A stretch of 64,000 nt of DNA from Misgurnus anguillicaudatus (GCF_027580225.2 NC_073346.2:2561001-2625000), one strand, 5' to 3'; shown: positions 12,007-23,502, counted from the stretch's first letter. The notes: generated by a model from the sequence alone, not told the origin. Numbers and translations are program-made.

Positions 12007-12156
12007 TTCTTCGCATGAGAGTCGACTCAACTCGACTCGAGTATGTGATTAACTGATTTGATTACAAGTTAACAAGTAGTAAGCTCAAACCCCGCCCAGT
12101 AACCGATTCTAAAGATTTCATTGGGTCAGTAACTGCGCTGATTGCCTAATAGAAAG

Positions 12157-12288
12157 ACAGAGCGTGTTTATTATAATCTGAAAACCACGCCCACCGGGGA
12201 AAACAATCCAACTGTCTCCATTTACTTTGCGAATGGGCGTGTTTTTCAGATTATGACGCGTTGCGCTCTGTCTCTAAGGGGAAATAAT
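12157..12288. mobile_element. Short palindromic MITE, related to the THAP MITE
   Basis: AGACAGAGCG at the left is mirrored by CGCTCTGTCT at the right, and TAATCTGAAAACCACGCCCA by GGGCGTGTTTTTCAGATTA. The same CTGAAAACCACGCCCACCGG motif opens and closes the larger element at 22662-23502. It lies just upstream of the hAT transposase start. Confidence 0.75.
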
Positions 12289-12366
12289 AATCAGCCTAAG
12301 AGAACCATACTCTGTCACCACTGGATCCATTTATTTAGTCTGAACTGAACTTTATTTCTTTTGCAG

Positions 12367-13883
12367 GGGTCCGTTCTTCGTACGTCGCTTACTACATCCA
12401 AGATCAAATGATCAAATTATGATCTTGCTTATTCGGTTCTTTAAACACCCCTGCTGTTGATGATTAGTATGACAGGATTGAATTATCTGAGAATATTGCG
12501 CGTTCGTGCACCGCATGAAAAGGCAACACATATCTGATCAGCAGCGCTGTGATTGGCTGGTTGTTACAATGGACAAGAACACGCCCATTTTTAACCCCTG
12601 CAGTGCGCGAGCTATGGATAGAAGGTTATTTTGAAAATTTAATGATGCTGAATTTGTAAACCTACCTAAAAGTATTTTTGTACATATAATCACCCAACAT
12701 AATGTAAACTATTTTGTGAAAATATAATCTTGATATCTTTAATATTCATGTCAAGATTAAGATCAATGCTTGTAATCAAACTTTGATGCCCCTAAAGTAG
12801 GCCTACTTTAAGTCTCTTTTAAAAACAGTTAAATGCCTGTTTATAACAGCAACCAAAAAAAAGCAGAATAAATAACAGGTGGTGGTCCTGCATCTTCATG
12901 TGATGTCTCTCTCATCTCTTGAGGAAGTTGCTCTTTCTTAAACCCACAGCCAATGCAACACTTTAATAGCTGATAAATTAAATTTGAATTGTAGTTTATT
13001 ATAAGATGGTGTTTTCCCCTCTTTTGTGCAGTTGAAAATAATACACCAATACTTTCAGCAGTTTCCAAGAATGTGGTAAATGAAATATGATGTGCAATTA
13101 GTGAAAGTAAATGTTATTCTACACCAAAAGATTATAAAGTGCAACTCTTTAAATAACAATTTATCTTCAATGCACTAAATAAGTTTACTTCAATTGCAAT
13201 GTTCTCATATAACTGATTTCTGACTGCAACAATATTAACAGGAGTCCATATTAACTGCTAAGTCTGTACAGAAAGGTGCAGTAAAGAAGATACCCATGTA
13301 AAAATGTGTAAAATAAAAAAAATTGTTTATTGGCATTTTTTTGTCACATGAAAGGGACAGGGTAACATCTTTGTAAAAAGAATTTTAAAGAATAGATAGC
13401 ATACAAATTACTAAATAAATTATTAAATGACTTTATTAAATCAATTTTCAATAATATGGTCATACGTTTTTCTTGTCATTTGTTTAAGAATAATAATCAA
13501 AACGTCTGCTTTACAAAAACAAGTTCCACAAGTACAGCTTTTTTATATTATATATATTTTAAATAACATCGTTATATTCAATCTAACCTTTTTTATTACG
13601 TGTTGAATTTGAAAAGCTCTTCATATTAATCGTGCATCTTACGCAGATTGCGCTCGTATAATGGAGAATACATGAATGCGTCAGACTTTACGTATCACCT
13701 CTGATTAAAAAGGTGCGATCTAATCTTGTTTACATGAAGTAAACCTGCTCCCGAGCATCTTACGGACCGGTTGCTATGACAGCAACTTGAGGATGAGCTT
13801 CGAAGAACCAAATAATCCAAGATCAAGCCAAATCACCATTAAAATCCAGCTAACGGAGTAATCCACGTACGAAGAACGGAACC
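12367..13883. mobile_element. DNA transposon, GGTCCGTTCTTCGTACGT ends
   Basis: Left end GGTCCGTTCTTCGTACGT is mirrored by ACGTACGAAGAACGGAACC at the right; the inverted termini extend about 28 bp. The ends suggest a PIF/Harbinger or ISL2EU type, but no clear target duplication is visible. A 75-codon minus-strand frame at 12841-13068 is not recognised. It is nested in the 5' flank of the hAT gene and so may separate the transposase from its promoter. Confidence 0.6.
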
Positions 13884-13955
13884 ATGGCCGCGATTTGTAT
13901 TAAAAATCAATCTTAAAGAGGAGTCGATTCTCCTTAATGGAATCGATTCCCCTTA

Positions 13956-14247
13956 TGTTTAATGTTGGTTTATCTTATTGATTTAGAAGAGTTTGTGTTA
14001 TATTTTTACAAATTGTTTGGTTACCATCGTGCAGAAGAGTGGTGCTTGTGGTTAAGCTATGGATGTGACGTACGTACTTCTTTAATTGTGTTAATGCCTG
14101 TTTGAAGATCAATCTCTTCTGACATGTTCATCCAATGTGTCATTAGCATGCTAACGTGTGCTTATTCTAACTAGTATTATATAGAAATTAGACTTTTTTG
14201 CTTGAATGAACTTGTTTTGTCTTTGACCAGAATTAATTGCAATTTCC
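13956..14247. repeat. Module X, right part, divergent subtype
   Basis: Starts at TGTTTAATG, about 130 bp upstream (in module terms) of the point where X stops at 4528. It carries subtype bases (AGTTTGTGTTAT, AAGCTATGGATG, GACGTACGTAC) that the left flank lacks but the copy at 57895 shares. It lacks the GTGGAAAAG segment and passes straight into satellite at CAATTTCCACTTTCAGG. Confidence 0.88.
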
Positions 14248-14884
14248 ACTTTCAGGTCATCCTACCTGTTTTATTTAAACTAGTAGGACAACCTGAAAGC
14301 ATTTTGCACCTTCAGGTCATCCTACCTGTTTAATTTATACTAGTAGGGCAATCTGAAAGCATTTTGCACTTTCAGGTCACCCTACCTGTGTAATTTAAAC
14401 TAGTAGGACAACCTGAAAGCATTTTGCACTTTCAGATCATCCTACCTGTTTAATTTAAACTAGTAGGACAATTTAAACTAGTAGGACAATCTGAAAGCAT
14501 TTTGCACTTTCAGATCATCCTACCTGTTCATCCAATGTGTCATTAGCATGCTAACGTGTGCTTATTCTAATTAGTATTATATAGAACTGACAATTGGTTT
14601 AACTAGACTTTTTTGCTTGAATTAACTAGTTTTGTCTTTGACCAGAATTAATTGCAATTTCCACTTTCAGGTCATCCTACCTGTTTTATTGAAACTAGTA
14701 GGACAACCTGAAAGCATTTTGCACTTTCAGATCATCCTACCTGTTTAATTTAAACTAGTAGGACAACCTGAAAGCATTTTGCACATTCAGGTCATCCTAC
14801 CTGTTTAATTTATACTAGTAGGACAATCTGAAAGCATTTTGCACTTTCAGGTCATCATTCCTGTTTATTTTTAACTAGTAGGAC
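14248..14884. repeat. 60-bp satellite, B units with X fragment inside
   Basis: Type B units. A second, shorter X fragment is embedded at 14526-14657 (TTCATCCAATGTGTC to AATTAATTGC). Near 14461-14480 a short slippage repeats ACTAGTAGGACAATTTAA. The whole stretch is colinear with 58187-58823. Confidence 0.92.
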
Positions 14885-15590
14885 AACGTAGATGGAGTCT
14901 TATGTAAACAAACAGCTGATGTTAAAGTGACAGCGCATCATTTTCAAAGTAAAGTTTATTTTATTCAGGTAAATGGAGGTTTGCAATGGAGGTTTTGCCA
15001 AAAATAGTAAACATCTACCTACCAGCTATTATACACGCTATATCGGATTGTTTTAACATGTGTCCCATTGTAAAAAAAAATCCGTAGAAATTACAATGGT
15101 ATTGCAGCTGGGTTGCCGTAAATTACCGTAGATTTAAATTTATGTTATTTACTGGCAAGAGTTTGTTCAAAGTTAAATAAATTTTAAATATTAACAAGTC
15201 TTTATCTTTACAGAATAAAACTATACAACAACAGCCTCATGCAAAGCATTCTGGGAACCAGAAATCATCATCAACCTTTGTTTTTTGCTTCAGATTTTGT
15301 TTCCCAGAATGTTTTGCCTGATGCCGCCTTCCTAGTTCCACTCTGTAAAGACAAAGACCTGCAAATGTTCAATGTTCATTTAACTTTGAACAAAATGTTG
15401 CCAGTAAATAATAAATAATAAATACTAAATTTAAATCTACGGTAAGTTACCGGCAACCCAGCTGCAAATTTCTACTGAATTTTTTTACAGTGTAGGTAAT
15501 GTCTATTTTATATTTATGTTTTGAGTATTGTTGGGTTTGAATATTGTTGTAATGTGTTTATGTTTTCTTTAAATTTAGTTAGCTTATTAG
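14885..15590. repeat. Module Y, copy 1
   Basis: Begins AACGTAGATGGAGTC and ends TTAGCTTATTAG. Preceded by type B and followed by type A satellite. It contains a palindromic CACTG-type MITE at 15066-15492. The stretch 15318-15370 differs from other copies mainly by T-to-C changes. Confidence 0.9.
15066..15492. mobile_element. CACTG-type fold-back MITE in Y copy 1
   Basis: Ends CATTGTAAAAAAAAATCCGT and TTTTTTTACAGTG are inverted. The arms continue inward: GCAGCTGGGTTGCCG pairs with CGGCAACCCAGCTGC and ATTCTGGGAA with TTCCCAGAAT. Nearly the whole element is one hairpin. The ends fit CACTA/EnSpm elements. No clear 3-bp target duplication is visible. Confidence 0.8.
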
Positions 15591-16044
15591 CATCCTACCC
15601 GTTTAATTTATAATAGTAGGACAACCTGACAGCATTTTGTACAGTCAGGTCATCCTACCCGTTTAATTTATACTAGTAGGATAACCTGACAGCATTTTGT
15701 ACAGTCGGGTCATCCTACCCGTTTAATTTATACTAGTAGGATAACCTGACAGCATTTTGTACAGTCGGGTCATCCTACCCGTTTAATTTATTCTAGTAGG
15801 ATAACCTGACAGCATTTTGTACAGTCAGGTCATCCTACACGTTTAATTTATACTAGTAGGACAATCTGACAGCATTTTGTACAGTCAGGTCATCCTACCC
15901 GTTTAATTTATACTAGTAGGACAATATGAAAGCATTTTGCAACTTCAGGTCATCCTACCTGTTTAATTTAAACTAGTAGGACAATCTGAAAGCATTTTAC
16001 ACCTTCAGGTCATCCTTCCTGTTTAATTTATACTAAGAGGACAA
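15591..16044. repeat. 60-bp satellite, A then two B units
   Basis: About five type A units, then the two characteristic type B units before module Z. Colinear with 61564-62017. Confidence 0.95.
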
Positions 16045-16169
16045 TCGTGGGCAGTGGGCAGATGCCTCGCATCTGCACGGGAAATGAACGACCCCGCCTT
16101 CCACGAGTTTCCTGCTGCTTTGCAGGTTGAAGGTAAACCCAAATAGAAAATCCGTTACAGAGACCCGTA
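16045..16169. repeat. Module Z, copy 2
   Basis: Same hairpins as copy 1. It has CGTTACAGAG where copies 1, 3 and 4 have CGGTACGGAG, a difference shared with the copy at 62018. Confidence 0.85.
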
Positions 16170-18020
16170 TACTAGTAGGACAATCTGACAGCATTTTGCA
16201 CTTTCAAGTCATCCTAACTCTTTAATTTATAACAGTAGGATAACCTGACAGCATTTTGTACAGTCAGGTCATCCTACCCGTTTAATTTATACTAGTAGGA
16301 CAATCTGACAGCATTTTGTACAGTCAGGTCATCCTACCCGTTTAATTTATACTAGTAGGATAACTTGACAGCATTTTGTAAAGTCAGGTCATCCTACACG
16401 TTTAATTTATACTAGTTAGGACAATCTGACAGCATTTTGTACAGTCAGGTCATCATACCCGTTTAATTTATATTAGTAGGATAACCTGACAGCATTTTGT
16501 ACAGTCGGGTCATCCTACCCGTTTAATTTATACTAGTAGGATAACCTGACAGCATTTTGTACAGTCAGGTCATCCTACCTCTTTAATTTATACTAGTAGG
16601 ATAACCTGACAGCATTTTGTACAGTCAGGTCATCCTACCTGTTTAATTTATACTAGTAGGACAATCTGACAGCATTTTGTACAGTCAGGTCATCCTACCC
16701 GTTTAATTTATACTAGTAGGATAACCTGACAGCATTTTGTACAGTCAGGTCATCCTACCCGTTTAATTTATACTAGTAGGATAACCTGACAGCATTTTGC
16801 ACTTTCAAGTCATCCTAACTCTTTAATTTATAACAGTAGGATAACCTGACAGCATTTTGTACAGTCAGGTCATCCTACCCGTTTAATTTATATTAGTAGG
16901 ACAATCTGACAGCATTTTGTACAGTCAGGTCATCCTACCCGTTTAATTTATACTAGTAGGATAACTTGACAGCATTTTGTAAAGTCAGGTCATCCTACAC
17001 GTTTAATTTATACTAGTAGGACAATCTGACAGCATTTTGTACAGTCAGGTCATCCTACCCGTTTAATTTATATTAGTAGGATAACCTGACAGCATTTTGT
17101 ACAGTCGGGTCATCCTACCCGTTTAATTTATACTAGTAGGATAACCTGACAGCATTTTGTACAGTCAGGTCATCCTACCTCTTTAATTTATACTAGTAGG
17201 ATAACCTGACAGCATTTTGTACAGTCAGGTCATCCTACCTGTTTAATTTATACTAGTAGGACAATCTGACAGCATTTTGTACAGTCAGGTCATCCTACCC
17301 GTTTAATTTATACTAGTAGGATAACCTGACAGCATTTTGTACAGTCAGGTCATCCTACCCGTTTAATTTATACTAGTAGGATAACCTGACAGCATTTTGT
17401 ACAGTCAGGTCATCCTACCTTTTTAATTTATACTAGTAGGATAACCTGACGGCATTTTGTACAGTCAGGTCATCCTACCTGTTTAATTTATACTAGTAGG
17501 ACAATCTGACAGCATTTTGTACAGTCAGGTCATCCTACCCGTTTAATTTATACTAGTAGGATAACCTGACAGCATTTTGTACAGTCAGGTCATCCTACAC
17601 GTTTAATTTATACTAGTAGGACAATCTGACAACATTTTGTACAGTCAGGTCATCCTAACTCGTTTAATTTATACTAGTAGGATAACCTGACAGCATTTTG
17701 TACCGTCAGGTCATCCTACCCGTTTAATTCATACTAGTAGGACAATCTGACAGCATTTTGTACAGTCAGGTCATCCTACCCGTTTAATTTATACTAGTAG
17801 GACAATCTGACAGCATTTTGTACAGTCAGGTCATCCTACCCGTTTAATTTATACTAGTAGGACAACCTGACAGCATTTTACCGTCAGGTCATCCTACCCG
17901 TTTAATTTATACTAGTAGGACAATCTGACAGCATTTTGTACAGTCAGGTCATCCTACCCGTTTAATTTATACTACTAGGATAACCTGACAGCATTTTGTA
18001 CAGTCAGGTCATCCTACACG
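16170..18020. repeat. 60-bp satellite, type A, with 600-bp higher-order repeat
   Basis: Type A units. The marker unit GCACTTTCAAGTCATCCTAA with ATAACAGTAGG occurs at about 16198 and again at about 16798, and the following units match in order, so ten units form a 600-bp higher-order repeat. A unit near 17877 has lost several bases between CATTTT and ACCGTC. Confidence 0.95.
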
Positions 18021-18405
18021 TTTAACTGTGTTAATGCCTGTTTGAAGATCAATCTCTTCTGACATGTTCATCCAATGTGTCGTTGGCACACTAACGTGTG
18101 CTTATGCTAATTAGTATTATATAGAAACTGACAATTGGTTTAACTAGACTTTTTTGCTTGAATGAACTTGTTTTGTCTTTGACCAGAATTAATTGCGTGG
18201 AAAAGTTTTCCTTAACTGAATTAAGCTTATTGAACAAGATATTTTTATGACCAATGAAAATATATTTATTAAGTTGGTGCAACAAAAGATTATTTGTTTA
18301 AGTTAACTTATTGTATTGTTGATGTATAAGCCAAAACTAATTTCAGGGAAAAGTTTTCCTTAATTCAATTATGTTGAAGGAACAAACCATTTTTTTGAGT
18401 GGGTC
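18021..18405. repeat. Module X, right half
   Basis: Begins in TTTAACTGTGTTAATGCC, joined to a satellite unit at the shared TTTAA, and runs to TTTGAGTGGGTC. The tandem partner is at 30779-31131. Confidence 0.9.
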
Positions 18406-18976
18406 ATCCTACATTTTAAATCTATACTAGTAGGACAATCTGAAAGGATTTTCCACTTTCAGGTCATCCTACCTGTTTTATTTAAACTAGTAGGACAACC
18501 TGAAAGCATTTTGCACCTTCAGGTCATCCTACCCGTTTAATTTATACTAGTAGGGCAATCTGAAAGCATTTTGCACTTTCAGGTCACCCTACCTGTTTAA
18601 TTTAAACTAGTAGGACAACCTGAAAGCATTTTGCACCTTCAGGTCATCCTACCTGTTTAATTTAAACTAGTAGGGCAATCTGAAAGCATTTTGCACTTTC
18701 AGGTCACCCTACCTGTTTAATTTAAACTAGTAGGACAATCTGAAAGCCTTTTGCACCTTCAGGTCATCCTACCCGTTTAATTTATACTAGTAGGGCAATC
18801 TGAAAGCATTTTGCACTTTCAGGTCACCCTACCTGTTTAATTTAAACTAGTAGGACAATCTGAAAGCCTTTTGCACCTTCAGGTCATCCTACATTTTAAA
18901 CCTATACTAGTAGGACAATCTGAAAGCATTTTGCACTTTCAGATCATCCTACCTGTTTATTTTAAACTAGTAGGAC
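18406..18976. repeat. 60-bp satellite, B dimers
   Basis: A regular 120-bp dimer: a GTAGGGCAATC unit with CACCCTAC, then a GTAGGACAACC unit with CATCCTAC. Duplicated at 31132-31704. Confidence 0.95.
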
Positions 18977-19687
18977 AACGTAGATGGAGTCTTATGTAAA
19001 CGAACAGCTGATGTTAACGTGACAGCGCATCATTTTCAAAGTAAAATTTATTTTATTCAGGTAAATGGAGGTTTGCAACGGAGGTTTTGCCAAAAATAGT
19101 AAACATCTACCTACCAGCTATTATACACGCTATATCGGATTGTTTTAACATGTGTCCCACTGTAAAAAAAAATCCGTACAAATTACAATGTTATTGCGGC
19201 TGGGTTGCTGGTAACTTGCCGTGGATTTGAATTTATGTTGTTTGCTGGCAGGAGTTTGTTCAAAGTTAAATAAATTTTAAATATTAACAAGTCTTTATCT
19301 TTACAGAATAAAACTATACAATAACAGTCTCATGCAAAGCATTCTGGGAACCAGAAATCATCATCAACCTTTATCAGTTTTTTGCTTCAGATTTTGTTTC
19401 CCAGAATGTTTTGCTTGATGCTGTTTTTCTAGTTTTATTCTGTAAAGACAAAGACTTGTAAATGTTTAATGTTCATTTAACTTTGAACAAAATGTTGCCA
19501 GTAAATAATAAATAATGAATACTAAATTTAAATCTACGGTAAGTTACCGGCAACCCAGCTGCAAATTTCTACGGAATTTTTTTACAGTGTAGGTAATGTC
19601 TATTTTATATTTATGTTTTGAGTATTGTTGGGTTTGAATATTGTTGTAATGTGTTTATGTTTTCTTTAAATTTAGTTAGCTTATTAG
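18977..19687. repeat. Module Y, copy 2
   Basis: The palindromic MITE is at 19158-19589. The left arm at 19196-19251 shows about seven A-to-G differences from the sister copy at 31705, while the rest of the module is nearly identical. Confidence 0.9.
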
Positions 19688-20132
19688 CATCCTACCCGTT
19701 TAATTTATACTAGTAGGATAACCTGACAGCATTTTGTACAGTCAGGTCATCCTACCCGTTTAATTTATACTAGTAGGATAACCTGACAGCATTTTGTACA
19801 GTCAGGTCATCCTACCTCTTTAATTTATACTAGTAGGACAATCTGACAACAATGTACAGTCAGGTCATCCTACCCGTTTAATTTATACTAGTAGGATAAC
19901 CTGACAGCATTTTGTACAGTCAGGTCATCCTACCTCTTTAATTTATACTAGTAGGACAATCTGACAACAATGTACAGTCAGGTCATCCTACCCGTTTAAT
20001 TTATACTAGTAGGATAACCTGACAGCATTTTGTACAGTCAGGTCATCCTACACGTTTAATTTATACTAGTAGGACAATCTGACAACATTTTGTACAGTCA
20101 TGTCATCCTAACTCGTTTAATTTATACTAGTA
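19688..20132. repeat. 60-bp satellite, type A, with shortened units
   Basis: Two units read CTGACAACAATGTACAG, shortened at the hairpin tip. Ends at the TA target of the next element (20131-20132). Confidence 0.95.
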
Positions 20133-21422
20133 CACTCAAAAAAATGATACTTTAAACGAACACAATTTTATTGTGGACAGTGGTTCCACACAACCCAGTT
20201 AGTTTTTATTAACATTTAAGGGTTGTTTTCAGTCAATGCCAAACTCTTCTGTTGCAGCAACACAATTGAATAATAAATAACTAATGTGACGTGGTAACGT
20301 TCAACAAAATTATCTTAGTTACTTATCCATAACTTAAGATTGTTACGTTTTCTGAACATGTGTTTAACTTGTACAAACTAATCAAATATTTTTTGCTTGT
20401 CCAACTCAAGAGTAGTTTATTCATACAACTCATTTACATTGTGGACAGTGGTTCCATCCAATTACTTTTAGTTACTTTAACATAACAATTTCTATTTCAA
20501 GTACATCACACACAATAATATACTTTTTGTAATAAACTCTATATAGCATTCAATTTATTCATAAAAGAATCTCAGACACCAGTTCTTCAAGCCATGTTTA
20601 TTGCACTTAAACTACAGATACAGTATAAACGTTAACATTCCATGACAAATTAGATGCAGCACCATTTACGTACAGCCAAAGCTTTAAACAACTCTACATT
20701 AATCTAATTAAATAAAAACACACTGCAAAACTATCAAAATAAATTGACGACACTGCTTACTTCCCGAATGTTACTGTACTGCCATTTCAAAAACATGGCA
20801 TTTACATATGAAATATTAAAACATTCCTTTCTCAAAACATCTGCAAAAGTCTTGGTCTTCAGCGTCTGAACTTTATGAGATAGTTACTTCCCATCTAGCT
20901 CCAGAAACAACAACTGCAATACTTCAAAAGTGTACCTGAATTCAGGAAAGTAGCTCAAGTTCAGTGCATATATCAGTCCCATCAGCATGGTTGTTGCATA
21001 CACAATGTTGATGAGGTCCAAGAACTCTTAATCCCTCCAATAACACTCCAACATCTGCTGGGCTGTCTTCGATGTCTGAACCTACAAGCACTCCCATCAC
21101 CATCTTCTGGAACGCCTCCTGGGTACTGGGTGCATCTGTATCCTGCAGGTGAGAATGACAATGAAACAATTATTTTATGTTTATTAATAAGTTCAGAAAA
21201 ATCTCTTATTTACCATTTAATGTTATTCAAAACCACATTACTTGATTCTGTAAAACTGAAGTATTTTAAGAACAGTCTCATATTCCATAATGTACAAAAA
21301 AGTCAAAGAGGGCAAGTATTGTTTGCTTACCAACATTATTTAAAATATCTTGTTTTCTGCATTAGAAAGAAACTCGTAGGTTTGAAATACCATGAGTGGA
21401 GATGAGATAAAATAAAAAGTTA

Positions 21423-22345
21423 TCCCAAATGAAAAAGTATACGTCCATAATGTACTTAAAGTGCTCTATTTTCATGCACTAATTCTGTACGTAATATACT
21501 AAAAATTATTATTTTGCACTTCTTAAGATAATCTTAAGAACATCTTGTACATTATTCACAATGTCAGTCTAAATTAGATTTTAGGGCATATCCGATTTGA
21601 CAAACTCGTCCATATTGTGGATCACAACTGTTCTGTGTGTGCTGTAGCGTTCTGCTGTTTTCCGGATTATCTGCAATGTTTCTATGGCAATGACGTTGCG
21701 CTGGCACGACAATCTGCCTCAATATCTGATGTGCTTACGTTTTATGTGACGCAACAGCATGACATAACCGAAAAGCTACACAAACGCGATCAGAGCAGTC
21801 AGACTGACTTGGATTTGAAAAGGATTTTAAACCACCCATGGATGTAGCCTGAAACAGATTTGAACTGATTTCATGTGGTTTTTGGCCGTTCACACGTTCT
21901 AAATGTGACTGAATTGGAATCGATGGATTCGAATATGCACCAAAATCAGATTTAGGCTGACAGTGTGAACAAGGTATAATAGTACTTCACTGTTCTATTT
22001 TTGAGGCACCATGAATATGAACTGAAATGTGCTAAAAATCTATTTTAAAAATGTATTTAGGTACCACTCGTAGTAAACTTGAGCCCATCTTTGTATGAAA
22101 GTTGGGTTCAAGTTTACAAGTTTTAACTAAATACATTTTTAATACAGAGATACAGTAGTATATTCAAAGCACATTTTAGTTCATAATCATGTTGTCTCAA
22201 AACAGCACAAATAAGTACACTTAGATAATCTTAAGAACATCTTAAAAAGTACTAAAGAATAATTTTTAGTATATAAAGTATAAATTAGTTTAAAAATAGA
22301 GCACTGTAAGTACAATATGGAAGTGTACTACTTTTTCACCTGGGA
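21423..22345. mobile_element. TA-target MITE, TCCCA ends
   Basis: TCCCAAATGAAAAAGTA at the left is mirrored by TACTTTTTCACCTGGGA at the right. The arms remain complementary for about 120 bp (GTGCTCTATTTT, TACTAAAAATTATT, ATAATCTTAAGAACATCTT). The flanking TA (21421-21422, 22346-22347) is duplicated. Another palindromic element splits it at 21563-21961. It sits in an intron of the SAMD3-like remnant. Confidence 0.78.
21563..21961. mobile_element. Nested MITE, GTCAGYCTAAAT ends
   Basis: GTCAGTCTAAATTAGATTTT at the left is mirrored by AAAATCAGATTTAGGCTGAC at the right. It is inserted in the TCCCA-ended MITE. A 76-codon open frame inside has no recognisable domain. Confidence 0.65.
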
Positions 22346-22661
22346 TACCACAACATTTCAATTCCTTGATAATACAGCAAAGTATATATATGCACATATA
22401 CTTACCAAGTACTCTTTAATTAGACTGGTCAGGTCTTCATTCAGGTAGACAAAGAAAGATTGGAGTCTGATCAATGTGTCAGTCAGTCTAAATATGTAAA
22501 TATCAAAATTTTATTAATTGTAGCATTCACAATATCAGGTAATCATTTACCTTTATTTTTAGATTATTATGCAAAATACAGCATGTAAGTGGAAAACAAC
22601 AACAAAAAAGGGACACCTTAAACTGTACCTTTGTTTCTTTTTTACAAGTTCCAGAAACTTT

Positions 22662-23502
22662 CTAATAGAGACAGAGCGCAGTTATGCAAATTTGAAAACC
22701 ACGCCCACCGGGGGGGAATTCAATCCAACCGTCTCCATTGACTTTGTATTGCGAGAAGCCGCCTCCTTGTCATTTCTGGCTTATAACAAAAAACTGAATA
22801 ATGCCTAAAAGCTGCTGTGTGACAATATGTACAACTAACAAGCCAAATAACCCAGAAATAAGTTTTTATAAGCTGTCGAGCCGTAAAACCCAGCCTTTAA
22901 GGAGAATAAAGTGGATCGCCAACTACGTTTCCCCCTAGTGGACGCAGTTCTACTAATAGAAGTACTATGAAAAGTTGCCTGTATCCATTTTTGTGTCTTT
23001 AAACGCTCGTTTTTTGGGGTCGACAGCTTATAAAAACTTATTTACAGATTAAACTTAAAAACAGAATAATACCTAAAAGCTGCTGTGTGACAAGGTGTAC
23101 ATCTAACACGCCAAAAAAATAAATAAATAATTTTTTATAAGCTGTCGATTTAAAAAAACGAGCGTTTAGACACAGAAATGGAAACAGGCAACTTTTCATA
23201 GTACTCCTATTAGTAAAACTGCGTCCAATAGGGGGAAACGTAATCGGCCATCCACTTTATTCTCCTTAAAGACTGGGTTTTACGGCTCGACAGCTTATAA
23301 AAACTTATTTCTGTGTTCTTTGGCTTGTTAGCTGTACATATTGTCCCAAAGCAGCTTTTAGGCATTATTCAGTTTTTTGTTATAAGCCAGAAATGACAAG
23401 GAGGCGGCCTTTTGCAATACAAAGTCAATGGAGACTGTTGGATTGCTTTCCCCCCCGGTGGGCGTGGTTTTCAGGTTGTGACGCGCTGCGCTCTGCTCTA
23501 TT
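22662..23502. mobile_element. Palindromic MITE with THAP-finger fragments
   Basis: Ends AATAGAGACAGAGCGCAG and its near-complement CTGCGCTCTGCTCTATT are inverted and followed by AAAACCACGCCCACCGG. The left arm encodes, at 22801-22938 (+), a 45-residue frame starting MPKSCCVTICTTNKP with ISFYKLSS and RRIKWI, which fits the N-terminal half of a THAP zinc finger. The right arm encodes a near-identical version on the minus strand from 23365. Two further fragments lie near the centre in opposite orientations. THAP fingers are the DNA-binding domains of P-element-type transposases, so I infer a P-like internal-deletion derivative. It lies in an intron of the SAMD3-like remnant. I see no clear 8-bp target duplication. 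Confidence 0.75.

Larger units (their letters stand above)
4529..13955 (-). mobile_element. Autonomous-type hAT transposon, right end missing
   Basis: The left terminus TAGGGCTGTTCGATTCC is a hAT-type end and abuts module X. The subterminal region has repeated GGAATCGATTCC motifs. The right side also carries GGAATCGATTCC (13939-13950), but module X resumes at 13956 with no CAGCCCTA terminus and no 8-bp target copy. The element carries a spliced minus-strand transposase gene, an AT-rich minisatellite, a TG microsatellite and at least six nested MITEs, mostly in introns or flanks. I infer that the right terminus was lost by recombination between X copies, because the X subtypes on the two sides differ. 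Confidence 0.85.

Noticed and set aside
21617..21847. A 76-codon plus-strand frame.
   Set aside because: It lies wholly inside a nested MITE and shows no domain.
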